64,000 nucleotides of DNA, from positions 62,001 through 126,000 of the forward strand of contig CABYZW010000001.1 in NCBI GenBank assembly GCA_902523615.1, given 5' to 3'. The translations under genes were made by a program, and so were the position numbers. The notes under the pieces are model-generated. The model was not told where the DNA came from. It searched no databases and worked only from the letters and a program-made list of their open reading frames with translations. Shown piece after piece: positions 1 through 10,343 of the stretch (position 1 is its first letter; each line of letters opens with the position of its first letter). Source of the stretch: an uncultured Pelagibacteraceae bacterium (GTDB lineage: Bacteria > Pseudomonadota > Alphaproteobacteria > Pelagibacterales > Pelagibacteraceae).

Positions 1-1
1 A

Positions 2-349
2 CTTGTTGAGCTTAAAGCTGTAGTAAACAAAGCTAAATTTGTGGATATTAAGGTATGTAAAAAAATTTCAGATTTTTTAAAAGAAAACTTTATAGAAGAT
101 TTAACTTATTTTGAAAAAAAGAATAAAATGAAAATAGATATAATGATAGATAACTCCCTTATCATACCTGAATTTATAATTGATATTAAAAATAAATCAA
201 AAAAAACTTTAGAATTAATTGAACATTACGAAAAACTTAAAAATCTTAATGAACTTAAAAGAGATGCAGATATCGTGGAATTAAAAGATAAAAAAAAATT
301 TAAAAAGAAAACCTTTAGAAAAAAAAAATTCTTTAAAAAAGTTAAATAA
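2..349 (+). CDS. Ribonuclease E/G family protein, C-terminal fragment (5' end outside window)
   Basis: Frame is open to the window edge ([18 protein letters not shown]...); [31 protein letters not shown] resembles the RNase E/G C-terminal part; lysine-rich tail. Confidence 0.55.
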   Translation, partial: LVELKAVVNKAKFVDIKVCKKISDFLKENFIEDLTYFEKKNKMKIDIMIDNSLIIPEFIIDIKNKSKKTLELIEHYEKLKNLNELKRDADIVELKDKKKFKKKTFRKKKFFKKVK

Positions 350-1115
350 TACCTTTTTTTGGGGAGGATCGACTTCCCATTAATATTTTTTTAATTCTTC
401 CTGAGAGATATGAATGTCTTCCAGCAACAACAGCATTTTTAAATGCTAACGCCATTGTAAAGGGGTTTTTAGCTCTGGCAATTGCTGTATTTACTAAAAC
501 CCCATCACATCCGAGTTCCATTGCAATAGTTGCATCTGATGCCTGCCCTAATCCTGCATCGATTATTAACGGTAACTTAGTTTGATTTCTTATGATTTTT
601 ATATTTGTTTTATTTAAAATGCCAAGTCCGGAACCTATTGGTGCAGCTAAAGGCATTATTGCTGACGCACCAGAGTTTTCCAATCTTTTGGCCATTAATG
701 GATCGTCATTACAGTATACCATTACCTGAAATCCTTCTTTAGTTAATATTTCTGTAGATTTTAAAGTTTCAATCATTTCAGGAAATAAATTTTTTTTATC
801 TCCTAAAACTTCAAGTTTTACTAATTTCCATCCTCCCATCTCTCTAGCTAGTCTTAATGTTCTAAGAGCATCTTTTGAATTAAAACATCCAGCTGTATTT
901 GGAAGATATGTAATTTTTTTAGGATCAATATAATCCATTAATAAAGGTTTTTTTTTGTCTAATATATTTACTCTTCTTACTGCAACAGTTACAATATCTG
1001 CACCTGATATTTCTATTGCTTTTGCACATTCCTCCATATTTTTATATTTTCCTGTTCCTACAATTAATCTGGACTTAAAATTTTTTTTTGCAATAACCAA
1101 AATATCTTTTTTCAA
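342..1115 (-). CDS. thiG: Thiazole synthase ThiG
   Basis: [59 protein letters not shown] motifs; next to thiS. Confidence 0.95.
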   Translation of the reverse strand: MKKDILVIAKKNFKSRLIVGTGKYKNMEECAKAIEISGADIVTVAVRRVNILDKKKPLLMDYIDPKKITYLPNTAGCFNSKDALRTLRLAREMGGWKLVKLEVLGDKKNLFPEMIETLKSTEILTKEGFQVMVYCNDDPLMAKRLENSGASAIMPLAAPIGSGLGILNKTNIKIIRNQTKLPLIIDAGLGQASDATIAMELGCDGVLVNTAIARAKNPFTMALAFKNAVVAGRHSYLSGRIKKILMGSRSSPKKGII

Positions 1116-1117
1116 TT

Positions 1118-1336
1118 TTAACCACCTCCAATAAAATGAACTATTTCTATTTTATCATTTGTTTTTAGCTTGATTTTATTTAGCTTTTTTTTATCCACTA
1201 TTTCTTGATTTAATTCAATAGCTACTTTTTTCAGGGGTATTTTAAAGTTTTTGATAATATTCAATAGATTTAAATTCTCTTTGACAGTTTTAATCTTACC
1301 ATTAATTCTTATTTTTATTTTTTTTATTTTTTTCAT
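1118..1336 (-). CDS. thiS: Sulfur carrier protein ThiS
   Basis: 72 aa ubiquitin-like protein ending in GG(G); 2 nt upstream of thiG. Confidence 0.85.
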   Translation of the reverse strand: MKKIKKIKIRINGKIKTVKENLNLLNIIKNFKIPLKKVAIELNQEIVDKKKLNKIKLKTNDKIEIVHFIGGG

Positions 1337-1352
1337 CGTATATAAAAGTAAA

Positions 1353-1799
1353 ATGAATAATAAAATTATTATTATTAATGGACCAAATATTAATCTATTA
1401 GGTGAGAGAGAACAATCACAATATGGATTAATAACTTATAAAAAATTAAAAGAAAAATGTATTACTAAATCAAAAGATTTAGGATTAGTAGTTGAATTTG
1501 CTCAATCTAATATTGAAGGGGAATTGGTGAATATTATACAAGAAGCAAGAAATCAATTTGATGGAATAATAATTAACGCAGCTGCTTTTACTCATACATC
1601 TGTCGCGATCAGAGATGCATTAGATATTTTTAAAAAACCTATTATTGAAATTCATATTTCTAATATATATAAAAGAGAAGAATTTAGAAAAAAATCATTA
1701 ATTAGCGATATTGCTACTGGTGGTATATTTGGATTAGGAGATAATGGTTATATTTTAGCCATAATTTCAATGCACAAGCTTTTAAAAAATGAAAATTAA
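1353..1799 (+). CDS. aroQ: 3-dehydroquinate dehydratase, type II
   Basis: IIIINGPNINLLGERE, INAAAFTHTSVAIRDAL, EIHISNIYKREEFR; start moved to internal ATG 1353. Confidence 0.95.
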   Translation: MNNKIIIINGPNINLLGEREQSQYGLITYKKLKEKCITKSKDLGLVVEFAQSNIEGELVNIIQEARNQFDGIIINAAAFTHTSVAIRDALDIFKKPIIEIHISNIYKREEFRKKSLISDIATGGIFGLGDNGYILAIISMHKLLKNEN

Positions 1800-2214
1800 T
1801 AAAAAATTAATTAAAGAGCTTAGTGACTACTTAGAGGAGTTTAATCTTAATGAGCTAGAGTACACTGAAAAAGATACAAAAATTAAAGTATCAAAAAATA
1901 ATTCAAATTTCAGAGATAATTTTAAGTCTATTGAAGAAAAAAATTTTAAAGACTTGAAAGAAGAAAAAAAATCCATTTCAGGAATACAGATAACTTCACC
2001 TATAATTGGAACAGCATACCACGCGCCTGAACCTGGAGCAAAAAAATTTATAGAAGTTGGTAAAAAAATTAAAAAAGGTGATACTGTTATGATAGTTGAA
2101 GCAATGAAAACAATGAATCACGTTCCATCAACATCTGACGGCACAGTAAAAGAAATATGTGTTGAAGATGGTCAACCTGTTGAATTTGGGCAAACAATAA
2201 TTATTTTAGAGTAA
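1789..2214 (+). CDS. accB: Biotin carboxyl carrier protein of acetyl-CoA carboxylase
   Basis: Biotinyl motif EAMKTMN; followed by accC. Confidence 0.95.
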   Translation: MKINKKLIKELSDYLEEFNLNELEYTEKDTKIKVSKNNSNFRDNFKSIEEKNFKDLKEEKKSISGIQITSPIIGTAYHAPEPGAKKFIEVGKKIKKGDTVMIVEAMKTMNHVPSTSDGTVKEICVEDGQPVEFGQTIIILE

Positions 2215-3551
2215 TGTTTAAAAAGATACTAATTGCTAACCGCGGAGAAATTGCGGTTAGAATTATAAGAGCATGTAAAGAATGGGGAATTTCCACTGTA
2301 GCAGTTCACTCAGATGTCGATAGAGACAGTATGCATGTAAGATTAGCAGATGAAAGTGTTTGTATAGGTTCACATCAACCAGCAAATAGTTACTTAAACA
2401 TACCTGCTTTAATGTCTGCTATTGAGTTAACAAATGCTGAAGCAGTGCATCCAGGATATGGATTTCTTTCAGAAAATGCAAATTTTGCTAAAGTCTTAGA
2501 AGAAAATAATATTAAGTTTATAGGTGCATCTTCTAAACATATTGAAATGATGGGAGACAAAATTCAAGCAAAAAAAATTGCAAAAGAAAATGGATTGCCA
2601 ATCATTGAAGGTTCAGATGGAGGAATAAATGAGATATCTAAAGCTATAGATCTTTGTAAAAAAATAGGTTATCCAATTTTAATTAAAGCCTCGGGTGGTG
2701 GTGGTGGAAAAGGGATGAAAATTGTTCAGAAGGAGGATGAGTTTGAAGATCTTTTTAAAACAGCAAAATCAGAAGCTAAAAAATACTTTGGAAATGACAA
2801 AGTTTATATAGAAAAATTCTTTCAAAACCCCAGACATATTGAAGTTCAAATTTTAGCTGGCAAAAACAGAACTATTCATTTACATGAGAGAGATTGTTCA
2901 GTTCAAAGAAGGCATCAAAAACTAATTGAGGAAACACCAAGCCCAGTTTTAACCAATGAAATTAGAAAAGAATTGTTTGATAAAACAGTTAATATGGTTA
3001 AAAAAATAGGCTACGAAGGTGCAGGCACAGTCGAATTTATATATGAAGATGGTAATTTCTATTTTCTTGAAATGAACACAAGGGTTCAAGTAGAGCACCC
3101 TGTTACAGAAATGGTAACAGGTATAGATATTATTAAAGAGCAGATATGGATAGCTTTTAGTGGCGAAACAGCTTTGAAACAGTCAGATATAAATCCTAGA
3201 GGTCATGCAATTGAATGTAGAATAAACGCTGAGGACCCTAGTAAAAATTTTCAGCCATCACCAGGCATTATAGGAATGTGCCACCAACCATCAGGATTTA
3301 GAACGAGGGTAGATGGTGCAATATTTCAAGGTCTCAAAGTAACCCCATATTATGATAGTATGGTTTGTAAATTAATCTGTCATGGTAGAAATAGAATGGA
3401 AGCTATACAAAGAATGAATAGATCTTTAGATGAATTTGTAATTGAGGGTATTACAACAACCATTCCTTTACATAAAAAACTTTTAAATCATGAGAAATTC
3501 ATCAACTCAAATTTCAATGTTAGTTGGCTTGATAAAGAAAAAATAGTTTAA
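2214..3551 (+). CDS. accC: Biotin carboxylase
   Basis: FKKILIANRGEIAVRIIRA, KASGGGGGKGMKIV, EMNTRVQVEHPVTEMVTG. Confidence 0.97.
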   Translation: MFKKILIANRGEIAVRIIRACKEWGISTVAVHSDVDRDSMHVRLADESVCIGSHQPANSYLNIPALMSAIELTNAEAVHPGYGFLSENANFAKVLEENNIKFIGASSKHIEMMGDKIQAKKIAKENGLPIIEGSDGGINEISKAIDLCKKIGYPILIKASGGGGGKGMKIVQKEDEFEDLFKTAKSEAKKYFGNDKVYIEKFFQNPRHIEVQILAGKNRTIHLHERDCSVQRRHQKLIEETPSPVLTNEIRKELFDKTVNMVKKIGYEGAGTVEFIYEDGNFYFLEMNTRVQVEHPVTEMVTGIDIIKEQIWIAFSGETALKQSDINPRGHAIECRINAEDPSKNFQPSPGIIGMCHQPSGFRTRVDGAIFQGLKVTPYYDSMVCKLICHGRNRMEAIQRMNRSLDEFVIEGITTTIPLHKKLLNHEKFINSNFNVSWLDKEKIV

Positions 3552-3955
3552 TAACAACTTATTAACCATATGTCATAAACTGGATGATCAAAAGGTGCTA
3601 GGGAAGGACTAGAAGAAAACATCCAATTATTAAACACAAATACATCGTCTTTATTTTTCTTCGTTAAATCTTTAACTTGAATATAGGCTGTTATTTCTGG
3701 ATTATCATCGAATTCAGAATTTTTACATTTAATACTTTTGATTTCTAAATCTTTATATTTTAATTCTTCTCCATTTTTAAGTTTAACCAAAATATTCTTC
3801 GAACTTATTTTATCTAAAATTTTAATGTCAGTGAAATTACCCTCCAAATCATTTGCATAATTTAAATTTGTAAATAGTAAATTAAAGAAGAAAAAAATTG
3901 AAATAAATAATTGTTTATTAATTCTTCCAACTTTTATATTTTTTTTTAATTGCAT
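3548..3955 (-). CDS. DUF2155-family exported protein
   Basis: Signal-like N-terminus; C-terminal NNWMFSSSPSLAPFDHPVYDIWLISC; alphaproteobacterial neighbourhood. Confidence 0.7.
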   Translation of the reverse strand: MQLKKNIKVGRINKQLFISIFFFFNLLFTNLNYANDLEGNFTDIKILDKISSKNILVKLKNGEELKYKDLEIKSIKCKNSEFDDNPEITAYIQVKDLTKKNKDDVFVFNNWMFSSSPSLAPFDHPVYDIWLISCY

Positions 3956-4274
3956 CTTTATCTTTATTGGGATAATACGCAGAATCTGTTCCAGTCATAT
4001 TTGGTTGATGAGGTTTCTGCCAATCATACTTTTTTAGGTCTGTGCTTTTCTCTATTTTATTTGGTGTAAAATGGATCCACGAAAACCACTCTACTGGTAT
4101 TTTTGAAGCATCAATTTCATCTTTATAGATTACCCATCTTTTACCATTTTTACTTTCGTAATATTTATTTCCAAAATTATCTTTACCTATATATTTTCCA
4201 AATAAAATAGTTTTAATTCTAGTTCCAAAAGTATCCCGATTCCACCATGTGAAAATTTTTTTTAACATTGTCAA
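3918..4274 (-). CDS. NDUFA12-family (complex I 17.2 kDa-like) protein
   Basis: FTWWNRDTFGTRIKTILFGKYIGKDNFGNKYYES, RWVIYKDEIDASKIPVEWFSWIH. Confidence 0.85.
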   Translation of the reverse strand: MTMLKKIFTWWNRDTFGTRIKTILFGKYIGKDNFGNKYYESKNGKRWVIYKDEIDASKIPVEWFSWIHFTPNKIEKSTDLKKYDWQKPHQPNMTGTDSAYYPNKDKDAIKKKYKSWKN

Positions 4275-4391
4275 TATATAAAATTATAAAAGTTCAATTC
4301 AAAATTGTATAAATTAAATTAGACTAAAATATGAATTTGTATATAAATAAAATGATTTGCAGTTCAAATTAATTTAAAAAATCGGGGTTAA

Positions 4392-5216
4392 ATGGCAAAA
4401 TATTTAGTTGAAACATATTATACATGTACATTCAAAGTAAATCACTATTTAGATGATATAAACGAAGCAGAGTTAAAGAATCTTGAAAAAAGAGATGACG
4501 GAAAATTTGAAGTATTAGACGTTAAGCTTGATAACAGGAAGACTAAAAATCTTGATCCAAAAAGTGATAACAAAATCAAAAATAATAAAATTGATATTAT
4601 TTCAAATAAAAAAGATACCTCCTATAAAAATTTGGAAAATATTATAAAAAATAAAAATTCTAACTCAGATACTAGTGGTAAAAGATTTAGTATGCCAGAC
4701 AGACGAAAAGGATACATACAAAAAGCAACAATAGGTGACCATAAAGTTTACTTACATACTGGTGAATATGAGGATGGTAAAATAGGAGAAATATTTATAG
4801 ATACAAGCAAAGAAGGAGAACTTGTCAAAGCCCTAATGAATAATTTTGCCATCGCAGTATCTCTTGGTTTGCAATATGGTGTTCCCTTAGATGAGTTTAT
4901 AAGTGCATTTGTTGGAACTAAATTTGAACCCTCAGGTAAAGTTTACGGTAACGATAGAATTTTAAGTGCATCTTCAATATTGGACTATATCTTTCGAGAA
5001 TTGGCTATTTCTTATCAAAATAGAGAAGACCTTGCTCATACACCTGCAATAGGAAACTTTGACAGCTCAAATTCTGATGAACAAAATTCTGAAGATCAGA
5101 GTCAACTTTTAAAAATTGTAAAGGATATTACAAGCAAAGGTTTCGTAAGAAACAATTATAAAAAAAATTTAGTTGATTTGTCTGATATTAAAATAAATCT
5201 TAAGGGTAAAAAATAG
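4392..5216 (+). CDS. Protein resembling the C-terminal region of B12-dependent (class II) ribonucleotide reductase (NrdJb-like)
   Basis: [73 protein letters not shown] resembles the NrdJ C-terminal extension; no catalytic barrel. Confidence 0.75.
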   Translation: MAKYLVETYYTCTFKVNHYLDDINEAELKNLEKRDDGKFEVLDVKLDNRKTKNLDPKSDNKIKNNKIDIISNKKDTSYKNLENIIKNKNSNSDTSGKRFSMPDRRKGYIQKATIGDHKVYLHTGEYEDGKIGEIFIDTSKEGELVKALMNNFAIAVSLGLQYGVPLDEFISAFVGTKFEPSGKVYGNDRILSASSILDYIFRELAISYQNREDLAHTPAIGNFDSSNSDEQNSEDQSQLLKIVKDITSKGFVRNNYKKNLVDLSDIKINLKGKK

Positions 5217-5217
5217 A

Positions 5218-7002
5218 TTATTTTATTTTTTTAATAGTCAAACCTAGCTCTTTTAATTGATGCTCACTTATCTCTGATGGAGCACTCATCATTAAATCTT
5301 GAGCATTTTGATTCATCGGAAACATTGTTACTTCTCTTATATTTTTTTCATTAGCTAGCAACATTACTATCCTATCTATCCCGGGAGCTATTCCTCCATG
5401 AGGTGGTGCACCGTAACTTAAAGCATTAATCATCCCACTAAATTTTTCATCTACTTTTTTCTTGTTGTATCCTGCAATAGAAAAAAGTTTATACATCAAT
5501 TCAGGGATATGATTTCTGATGGCACCAGATGAAAGCTCTACACCATTACATACAATATCATATTGATAAGCAAGTATATCCAAAGGTTTATCAAAATTAA
5601 TCTGATTAATATTTCCTTGAGGCATAGAAAATGGATTATGACTGAATTTAATCTCACCAGTTTGCTCATCTTTTTCAAACATCGGGTAATCAACTATCCA
5701 ACAAAATGCAAAAATATTTTCATCAATTAGATTTAAGTCTTTGGCTATTTTGTCCCTTGCTAGAGATGTAATTCTTTCTAATTCTTTTTGTTTGTTGCAG
5801 GCAAAAAAAATGCTATCCCCTATTTTGGCACCAGTCTTTTGCATTATTAATTCTAAAGATTTTTTAGAGAAGAATTTACCTACGGGTCCCTTTGCAGTTA
5901 GTTTTTCGTCATTTTCAATTGTAAAATAAGCCAAACCAGATGCACCTTGGTCTTTTGCCCATCGGTCAATGTTGTCAAAAAAGCTTCTTGGTTTATTCTT
6001 TGTTTCTTTAGTAACAATACATCTCACTTTAGATCCAGATTTTACAAGTTTTTTAAATATTTCAAACGAAACATCTTCCCTTGAAAAAATTTCTGTAACA
6101 TCATTAATGATAAGCGGATTTCTTAAATCAGGCTTATCGCTTCCAAATTTCAACAATGACTCAGTGTATGAAATTTTTGGAAATTTATTAAACATAAGTT
6201 TTTTATTTGAAAATTTTGAAAAAGTACTAACTAATAATTTTTCAACCACATTAAATATATCTTCTTGATCAACAAATGACATTTCTAAATCTAATTGGTA
6301 AAATTCACCTGGACTTCTGTCAGCCCTTGCATCTTCATCTCTAAAACATGGTGCGATTTGAAAATATTTATCAAAACCAGAAACCATTACTAACTGTTTG
6401 AACTGTTGGGGTGCCTGAGGTAGTGCATAAAATTTACCTGGGTTTAATCTACTTGGCACTAAAAAATCTCTAGCACCTTCAGGGCTTGATGAAGTTAGTA
6501 TAGGTGTTTGAAATTCTAAAAACCCCTGAGTGTTCATCTCATTTCTTATAAATGAAATAACCTTCGATCTTAAAATAATATTTTCATGTATTTTTTTTCT
6601 TCTTAAATCTAGAAATCTATATTTAAGTCTAATTTCTTCAGAATATTCTTGATCGCTAAAAATTGGCATTGGTAATTCTCTACAGGATCCCAAAATATCA
6701 AAACTTTTTATAACGACCTCTATTTCGCCAGTATCAATATCCTTATTTATTGTTTCTATTGATCTATTAATAACTTTTCCACTTATCCTAATTACTGTTT
6801 CTAATTGAATTTTTTCTAACTTTAGAAAATTTAAATTTTCTTTATCTATAATGCATTGAGTAATTCCATAATTATCTCTCAAGTCTATAAATAGGAGATT
6901 TCCATGATCACGCTTTTTGTTAATCCAGCCAGAAAGTAAGATCTCTCTTCCAACATCTTCTTTTCTAAGCTCATTACAACTGTGACTTCTATACTTATTC
7001 AA
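5218..7002 (-). CDS. aspS: Aspartyl-tRNA synthetase
   Basis: RSHSCNELRKEDVGREILLSGWI, FLDLRR, ALPQAPQQFKQLVMVSGFDKYFQIAPCFRDEDARADRSPGEFYQLDLEMSF, GGIAPGIDRIVMLL. Confidence 0.98.
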   Translation of the reverse strand: MNKYRSHSCNELRKEDVGREILLSGWINKKRDHGNLLFIDLRDNYGITQCIIDKENLNFLKLEKIQLETVIRISGKVINRSIETINKDIDTGEIEVVIKSFDILGSCRELPMPIFSDQEYSEEIRLKYRFLDLRRKKIHENIILRSKVISFIRNEMNTQGFLEFQTPILTSSSPEGARDFLVPSRLNPGKFYALPQAPQQFKQLVMVSGFDKYFQIAPCFRDEDARADRSPGEFYQLDLEMSFVDQEDIFNVVEKLLVSTFSKFSNKKLMFNKFPKISYTESLLKFGSDKPDLRNPLIINDVTEIFSREDVSFEIFKKLVKSGSKVRCIVTKETKNKPRSFFDNIDRWAKDQGASGLAYFTIENDEKLTAKGPVGKFFSKKSLELIMQKTGAKIGDSIFFACNKQKELERITSLARDKIAKDLNLIDENIFAFCWIVDYPMFEKDEQTGEIKFSHNPFSMPQGNINQINFDKPLDILAYQYDIVCNGVELSSGAIRNHIPELMYKLFSIAGYNKKKVDEKFSGMINALSYGAPPHGGIAPGIDRIVMLLANEKNIREVTMFPMNQNAQDLMMSAPSEISEHQLKELGLTIKKIK

Positions 7003-7677
7003 CTATTCCTCCAATGCATTTTTAATAATTTTAAGATCAATAGATTTTTTTCTTTTTAAACTAATCTCATCGATCTTATATATAAAATCAAATATTTTAC
7101 TATACGATCTGTCAATTCTTTTAATTATATAATCAATTAACTTTTTATCCAAAGAAATTTGTCGATCTGACAAATTTTTTAAAATCAGTGCAAAAATTAA
7201 TTCATCATCTGGTTTTTCTATACTTTGTAATAAAAAGATTTTACACCTTGATATTAAATCGTTTAATTTAAAAGAAATATTAACTATTGATTCTGTAGAT
7301 GTAACAACTAAATATTTATTGTCTTGTTCAACAATGTTAATTAATGAATAAAACAAAGTTTCATTGATATTTTTATCTAAATTTTCCAAAACAATATTTT
7401 GATGAATTTTGATTTTTTTTAAATCATTATTATTTAAAATATTTGAGTCTAATTTAATACCTTTAAATTTTTCTAAAAAAATATTAATTAAATGCGTTTT
7501 TCCTGAAAATTTTTCACCGCTAATATTCAAAAAATTTTTTTCCCATTTAGGCCATTTATTTAGTAAATTAAATACGTGTTCATTATTTTTAGTTATAAAA
7601 AAATCTTCATTTTTGAAATTCTTTTCATAATCAAATTTTATTATTTGCTGATTAAGATCTTTCACTCTAATATCCAT
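7003..7677 (-). CDS. DnaA-homologue regulator, HdaA-like AAA+ protein
   Basis: Walker-A-like GEKFSGKTHLINIF; size and gene context (next to DUF2066 and purM) match alphaproteobacterial HdaA. Confidence 0.65.
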   Translation of the reverse strand: MDIRVKDLNQQIIKFDYEKNFKNEDFFITKNNEHVFNLLNKWPKWEKNFLNISGEKFSGKTHLINIFLEKFKGIKLDSNILNNNDLKKIKIHQNIVLENLDKNINETLFYSLINIVEQDNKYLVVTSTESIVNISFKLNDLISRCKIFLLQSIEKPDDELIFALILKNLSDRQISLDKKLIDYIIKRIDRSYSKIFDFIYKIDEISLKRKKSIDLKIIKNALEE

Positions 7678-8741
7678 ATTTTATTTTGAGTATCAAAATT
7701 AAGTTTTTTTGCACCCATGGATTTTAAAAAATTATTTGGAGTCCCATTAAAAACTACCTGATAATAAATAAAATTGTTATCAAATTTAGAAATAAAAAAA
7801 TCATAAATTAGATCCTCTTTACTAAGAATTTTTTCAAAATTTGAAATTTTAGAATTTTTTGAGCTATCAATCTTTATATTTAATATAAGTTTAATGGATG
7901 TATTAATCTGATTAGTATTTTTCCAATAATCCTCGTAAACGATCTTCAAATTATTTATGATATTCATCACTTGTTCTGAGTTGTTTATATCTATGTGAGG
8001 GTAAGTTTCATTTTTCAAAATAATATTTTTTTTTACAGAAATTCTTGATAAAATTCTCAATTCTTTATCATTTTTGAAAATTAAAGCAATTATAGAGTCT
8101 TTTAGAAAATACTTATCAGTAATTTCTTTGAAATTATATTCTTCTATATTCTCAAATTTTTTTTTTAATATGTTTAGATCTTCAAGATCTTCTGTAGGTA
8201 AGATGTAATTAATTAAATGAGATTTTTCTATGTTATTTGTCCAATCAGTAAAAAACTTATTTTTTGAAAATACCAGAAGCTCTTTTTCATTTTCATCAAT
8301 TATGACTGGAATAAATAAAAAATCTTTTTTTATAGGTATTGAAGGAAAAATGTTTTTTTTTTCTAAATAACTAAATATCTTTTTTTTATTAAAAGCTACT
8401 CCCATTTTCACATAATAAATTTCATTTATAAATTTTTCTTCCTTTATGGAGAATGAATCTATCATACCTCTAACCTCATTTAATTTAATATTATCTATTT
8501 TTTTTTGATCAGAAGAGTTTAAAATAAGCAAGAGTAATTCCTTAAAAGCTTTTTTAAAACCATCATTTATCACCTCATTTTTATCAAAATTTATCTGGAA
8601 AGGTTCTGATATTTCTATGTTTCCAATTTCAAAAGCTTTACCTTCAGCTTTAGTTGTGGAAAAAAAAAAAATTATTAGAGATAGTAACGAAAAAAAAATA
8701 TATAAAGATCTTAAGTATATTTTTTTATATTTAGTTATCAT
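7662..8741 (-). CDS. DUF2066-like exported protein
   Basis: Signal peptide, FEIGNIEISEPFQ...AFKELLLLI; position between hdaA-like gene and purM. Confidence 0.55.
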   Translation of the reverse strand: MITKYKKIYLRSLYIFFSLLSLIIFFFSTTKAEGKAFEIGNIEISEPFQINFDKNEVINDGFKKAFKELLLLILNSSDQKKIDNIKLNEVRGMIDSFSIKEEKFINEIYYVKMGVAFNKKKIFSYLEKKNIFPSIPIKKDFLFIPVIIDENEKELLVFSKNKFFTDWTNNIEKSHLINYILPTEDLEDLNILKKKFENIEEYNFKEITDKYFLKDSIIALIFKNDKELRILSRISVKKNIILKNETYPHIDINNSEQVMNIINNLKIVYEDYWKNTNQINTSIKLILNIKIDSSKNSKISNFEKILSKEDLIYDFFISKFDNNFIYYQVVFNGTPNNFLKSMGAKKLNFDTQNKIWILE

Positions 8742-8752
8742 ATCTTATATTA

Positions 8753-9784
8753 ATGAATAAAAACTTATTTACCTATAAAAAAAGCGGTGTTGATATCAAA
8801 GCTGCTGATAAATTTGTTAAATTCATTTCAGGTATTTCATCAAAAAAAAAAGGCAAAAAAAAGTTTAATAACATTGGTGCATTTGGTTCTATAGCAAATA
8901 TTCCAAAAAATATTAGAAATCCTAAAATTGTAGCTTGTACTGATGGAGTGGGAACCAAGATTGAAATAGCTAACATCTTAAACAAGTACGACACAATCGG
9001 TATTGATCTAGTTGCAATGAGTGTAAATGATTTAATAGTTCAGGGGGCAAAACCTCTTTTTTTTTTAGATTATATATCAATTAATAAAATTGATTTAATA
9101 AAACTAAAATCGATTGTCAAAGGCATAATTAAAGGCTGCAATATTTCAAAATGCGATTTAGTTGGTGGTGAAACTGCTGAGATGCCTGAAACTTATGCAA
9201 AAGGAAAATTTGATATTGCAGGATTTGCAGTTGGAGTAGTTGACGAAAAGAATATTTTACACAAAAAGAAAATTAAAAAAAATGATCTAGTTTTAGCTGT
9301 TCCTTCAAATGGTTTACATTCAAATGGATACTCACTTGTTCGATATATAATAAATAAAAAAAAAATCGACATAAAAAAAAATCACTTTCTTAGAAAAGAA
9401 CTCATCAAACCAACTAAAATATATGTTAAAGAAGTTTTAAAATTAGTAGATAAAAAACTTATCAATGGTTGCGCTAATATTACAGGTGGTGGTTTATCAG
9501 ATAACCTTCAAAGAATAATACCAAATAATTTTTCTATAGAAATAAATTTAAACAAAATAAAAACACTTGAAATTTTTAATTGGTTAAAAAAAAATGGTTT
9601 GAATGACGGAGAAATGTTAAAAACTTTTAATTGTGGTGTTGGTTTTTGTTTAATTATTAATCCTAAAAATCTAAATAAAGTAACTAAATATTTTTCCTCC
9701 AAGTATAAACCATATGTAATAGGAAAAATCACTAACGGAACTAATAAAACTCAATTTCATGAAAAAATCAGCTGGCCTAAATAA
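8753..9784 (+). CDS. purM: Phosphoribosylformylglycinamidine cyclo-ligase
   Basis: YKKSGVDIKAADKFV, TDGVGTKIEIA, IDLVAMSVNDLIVQGAKPLFFLDYI, GGETAEMPETY. Confidence 0.97.
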   Translation: MNKNLFTYKKSGVDIKAADKFVKFISGISSKKKGKKKFNNIGAFGSIANIPKNIRNPKIVACTDGVGTKIEIANILNKYDTIGIDLVAMSVNDLIVQGAKPLFFLDYISINKIDLIKLKSIVKGIIKGCNISKCDLVGGETAEMPETYAKGKFDIAGFAVGVVDEKNILHKKKIKKNDLVLAVPSNGLHSNGYSLVRYIINKKKIDIKKNHFLRKELIKPTKIYVKEVLKLVDKKLINGCANITGGGLSDNLQRIIPNNFSIEINLNKIKTLEIFNWLKKNGLNDGEMLKTFNCGVGFCLIINPKNLNKVTKYFSSKYKPYVIGKITNGTNKTQFHEKISWPK

Positions 9785-10343
9785 AATAAAAACAAGTATT
9801 TTTATTTCTGGTACAGGTAGTAATTTAAGAAGCCTAATTAAATTTTCCACAAAAAAAAACTCACCAATTTTTATTAAAAGTGTAATTTCAAGTAATAATA
9901 AAGCCAAGGGTTTGATTTTGGCAAAAAAAAATAAAATAAAAACAAAAATTTATATCTCTAAAGATAAATACAACAACGAAAATGAAATTCTTAAATTTTT
10001 AAAAAAGGATGATATTAATCTAATATGCCTTGCGGGATTTATGAAAATTTTGTCTAAAAATTTTATTAAAAAATTTAAAGGAAAAATTTTAAATATTCAT
10101 CCATCTCTTTTACCTAAATATAGAGGATTAAACACTCATCAAAGAGCTTTAAAAAATAAAGAAAATTTTTCAGGATGTACTATTCACCTTGTAAATTCAA
10201 AATTGGACTCTGGACAAATAATCTTACAAAAAAAGGTAAAAATTTATAAAAATGATACAGCAGTAAAATTGGGGAAAAGAATTTTAAAACAAGAACATAT
10301 TATGTATCCTAAAGCTATTAAAAAGCTGCTTTTTAGTCTTTAA
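9759..10343 (+). CDS. purN: Phosphoribosylglycinamide formyltransferase
   Basis: FISGTGSNLRSLI, NLICLAGFMKILS, GKILNIHPSLLPKYRGLNTHQRAL, GCTIHLV. Confidence 0.95.
   Translation: MKKSAGLNKIKTSIFISGTGSNLRSLIKFSTKKNSPIFIKSVISSNNKAKGLILAKKNKIKTKIYISKDKYNNENEILKFLKKDDINLICLAGFMKILSKNFIKKFKGKILNIHPSLLPKYRGLNTHQRALKNKENFSGCTIHLVNSKLDSGQIILQKKVKIYKNDTAVKLGKRILKQEHIMYPKAIKKLLFSL

Noticed and set aside
1251-1352. N-terminal extension of aroQ in the ORF track
   Set aside because: Overlaps thiS on the opposite strand and precedes the conserved AroQ start; ATG at 1353 is better.
5741-6268. Plus-strand ORFs (62 and 99 aa) inside aspS
   Set aside because: Antisense to highly conserved aspS; no independent support.
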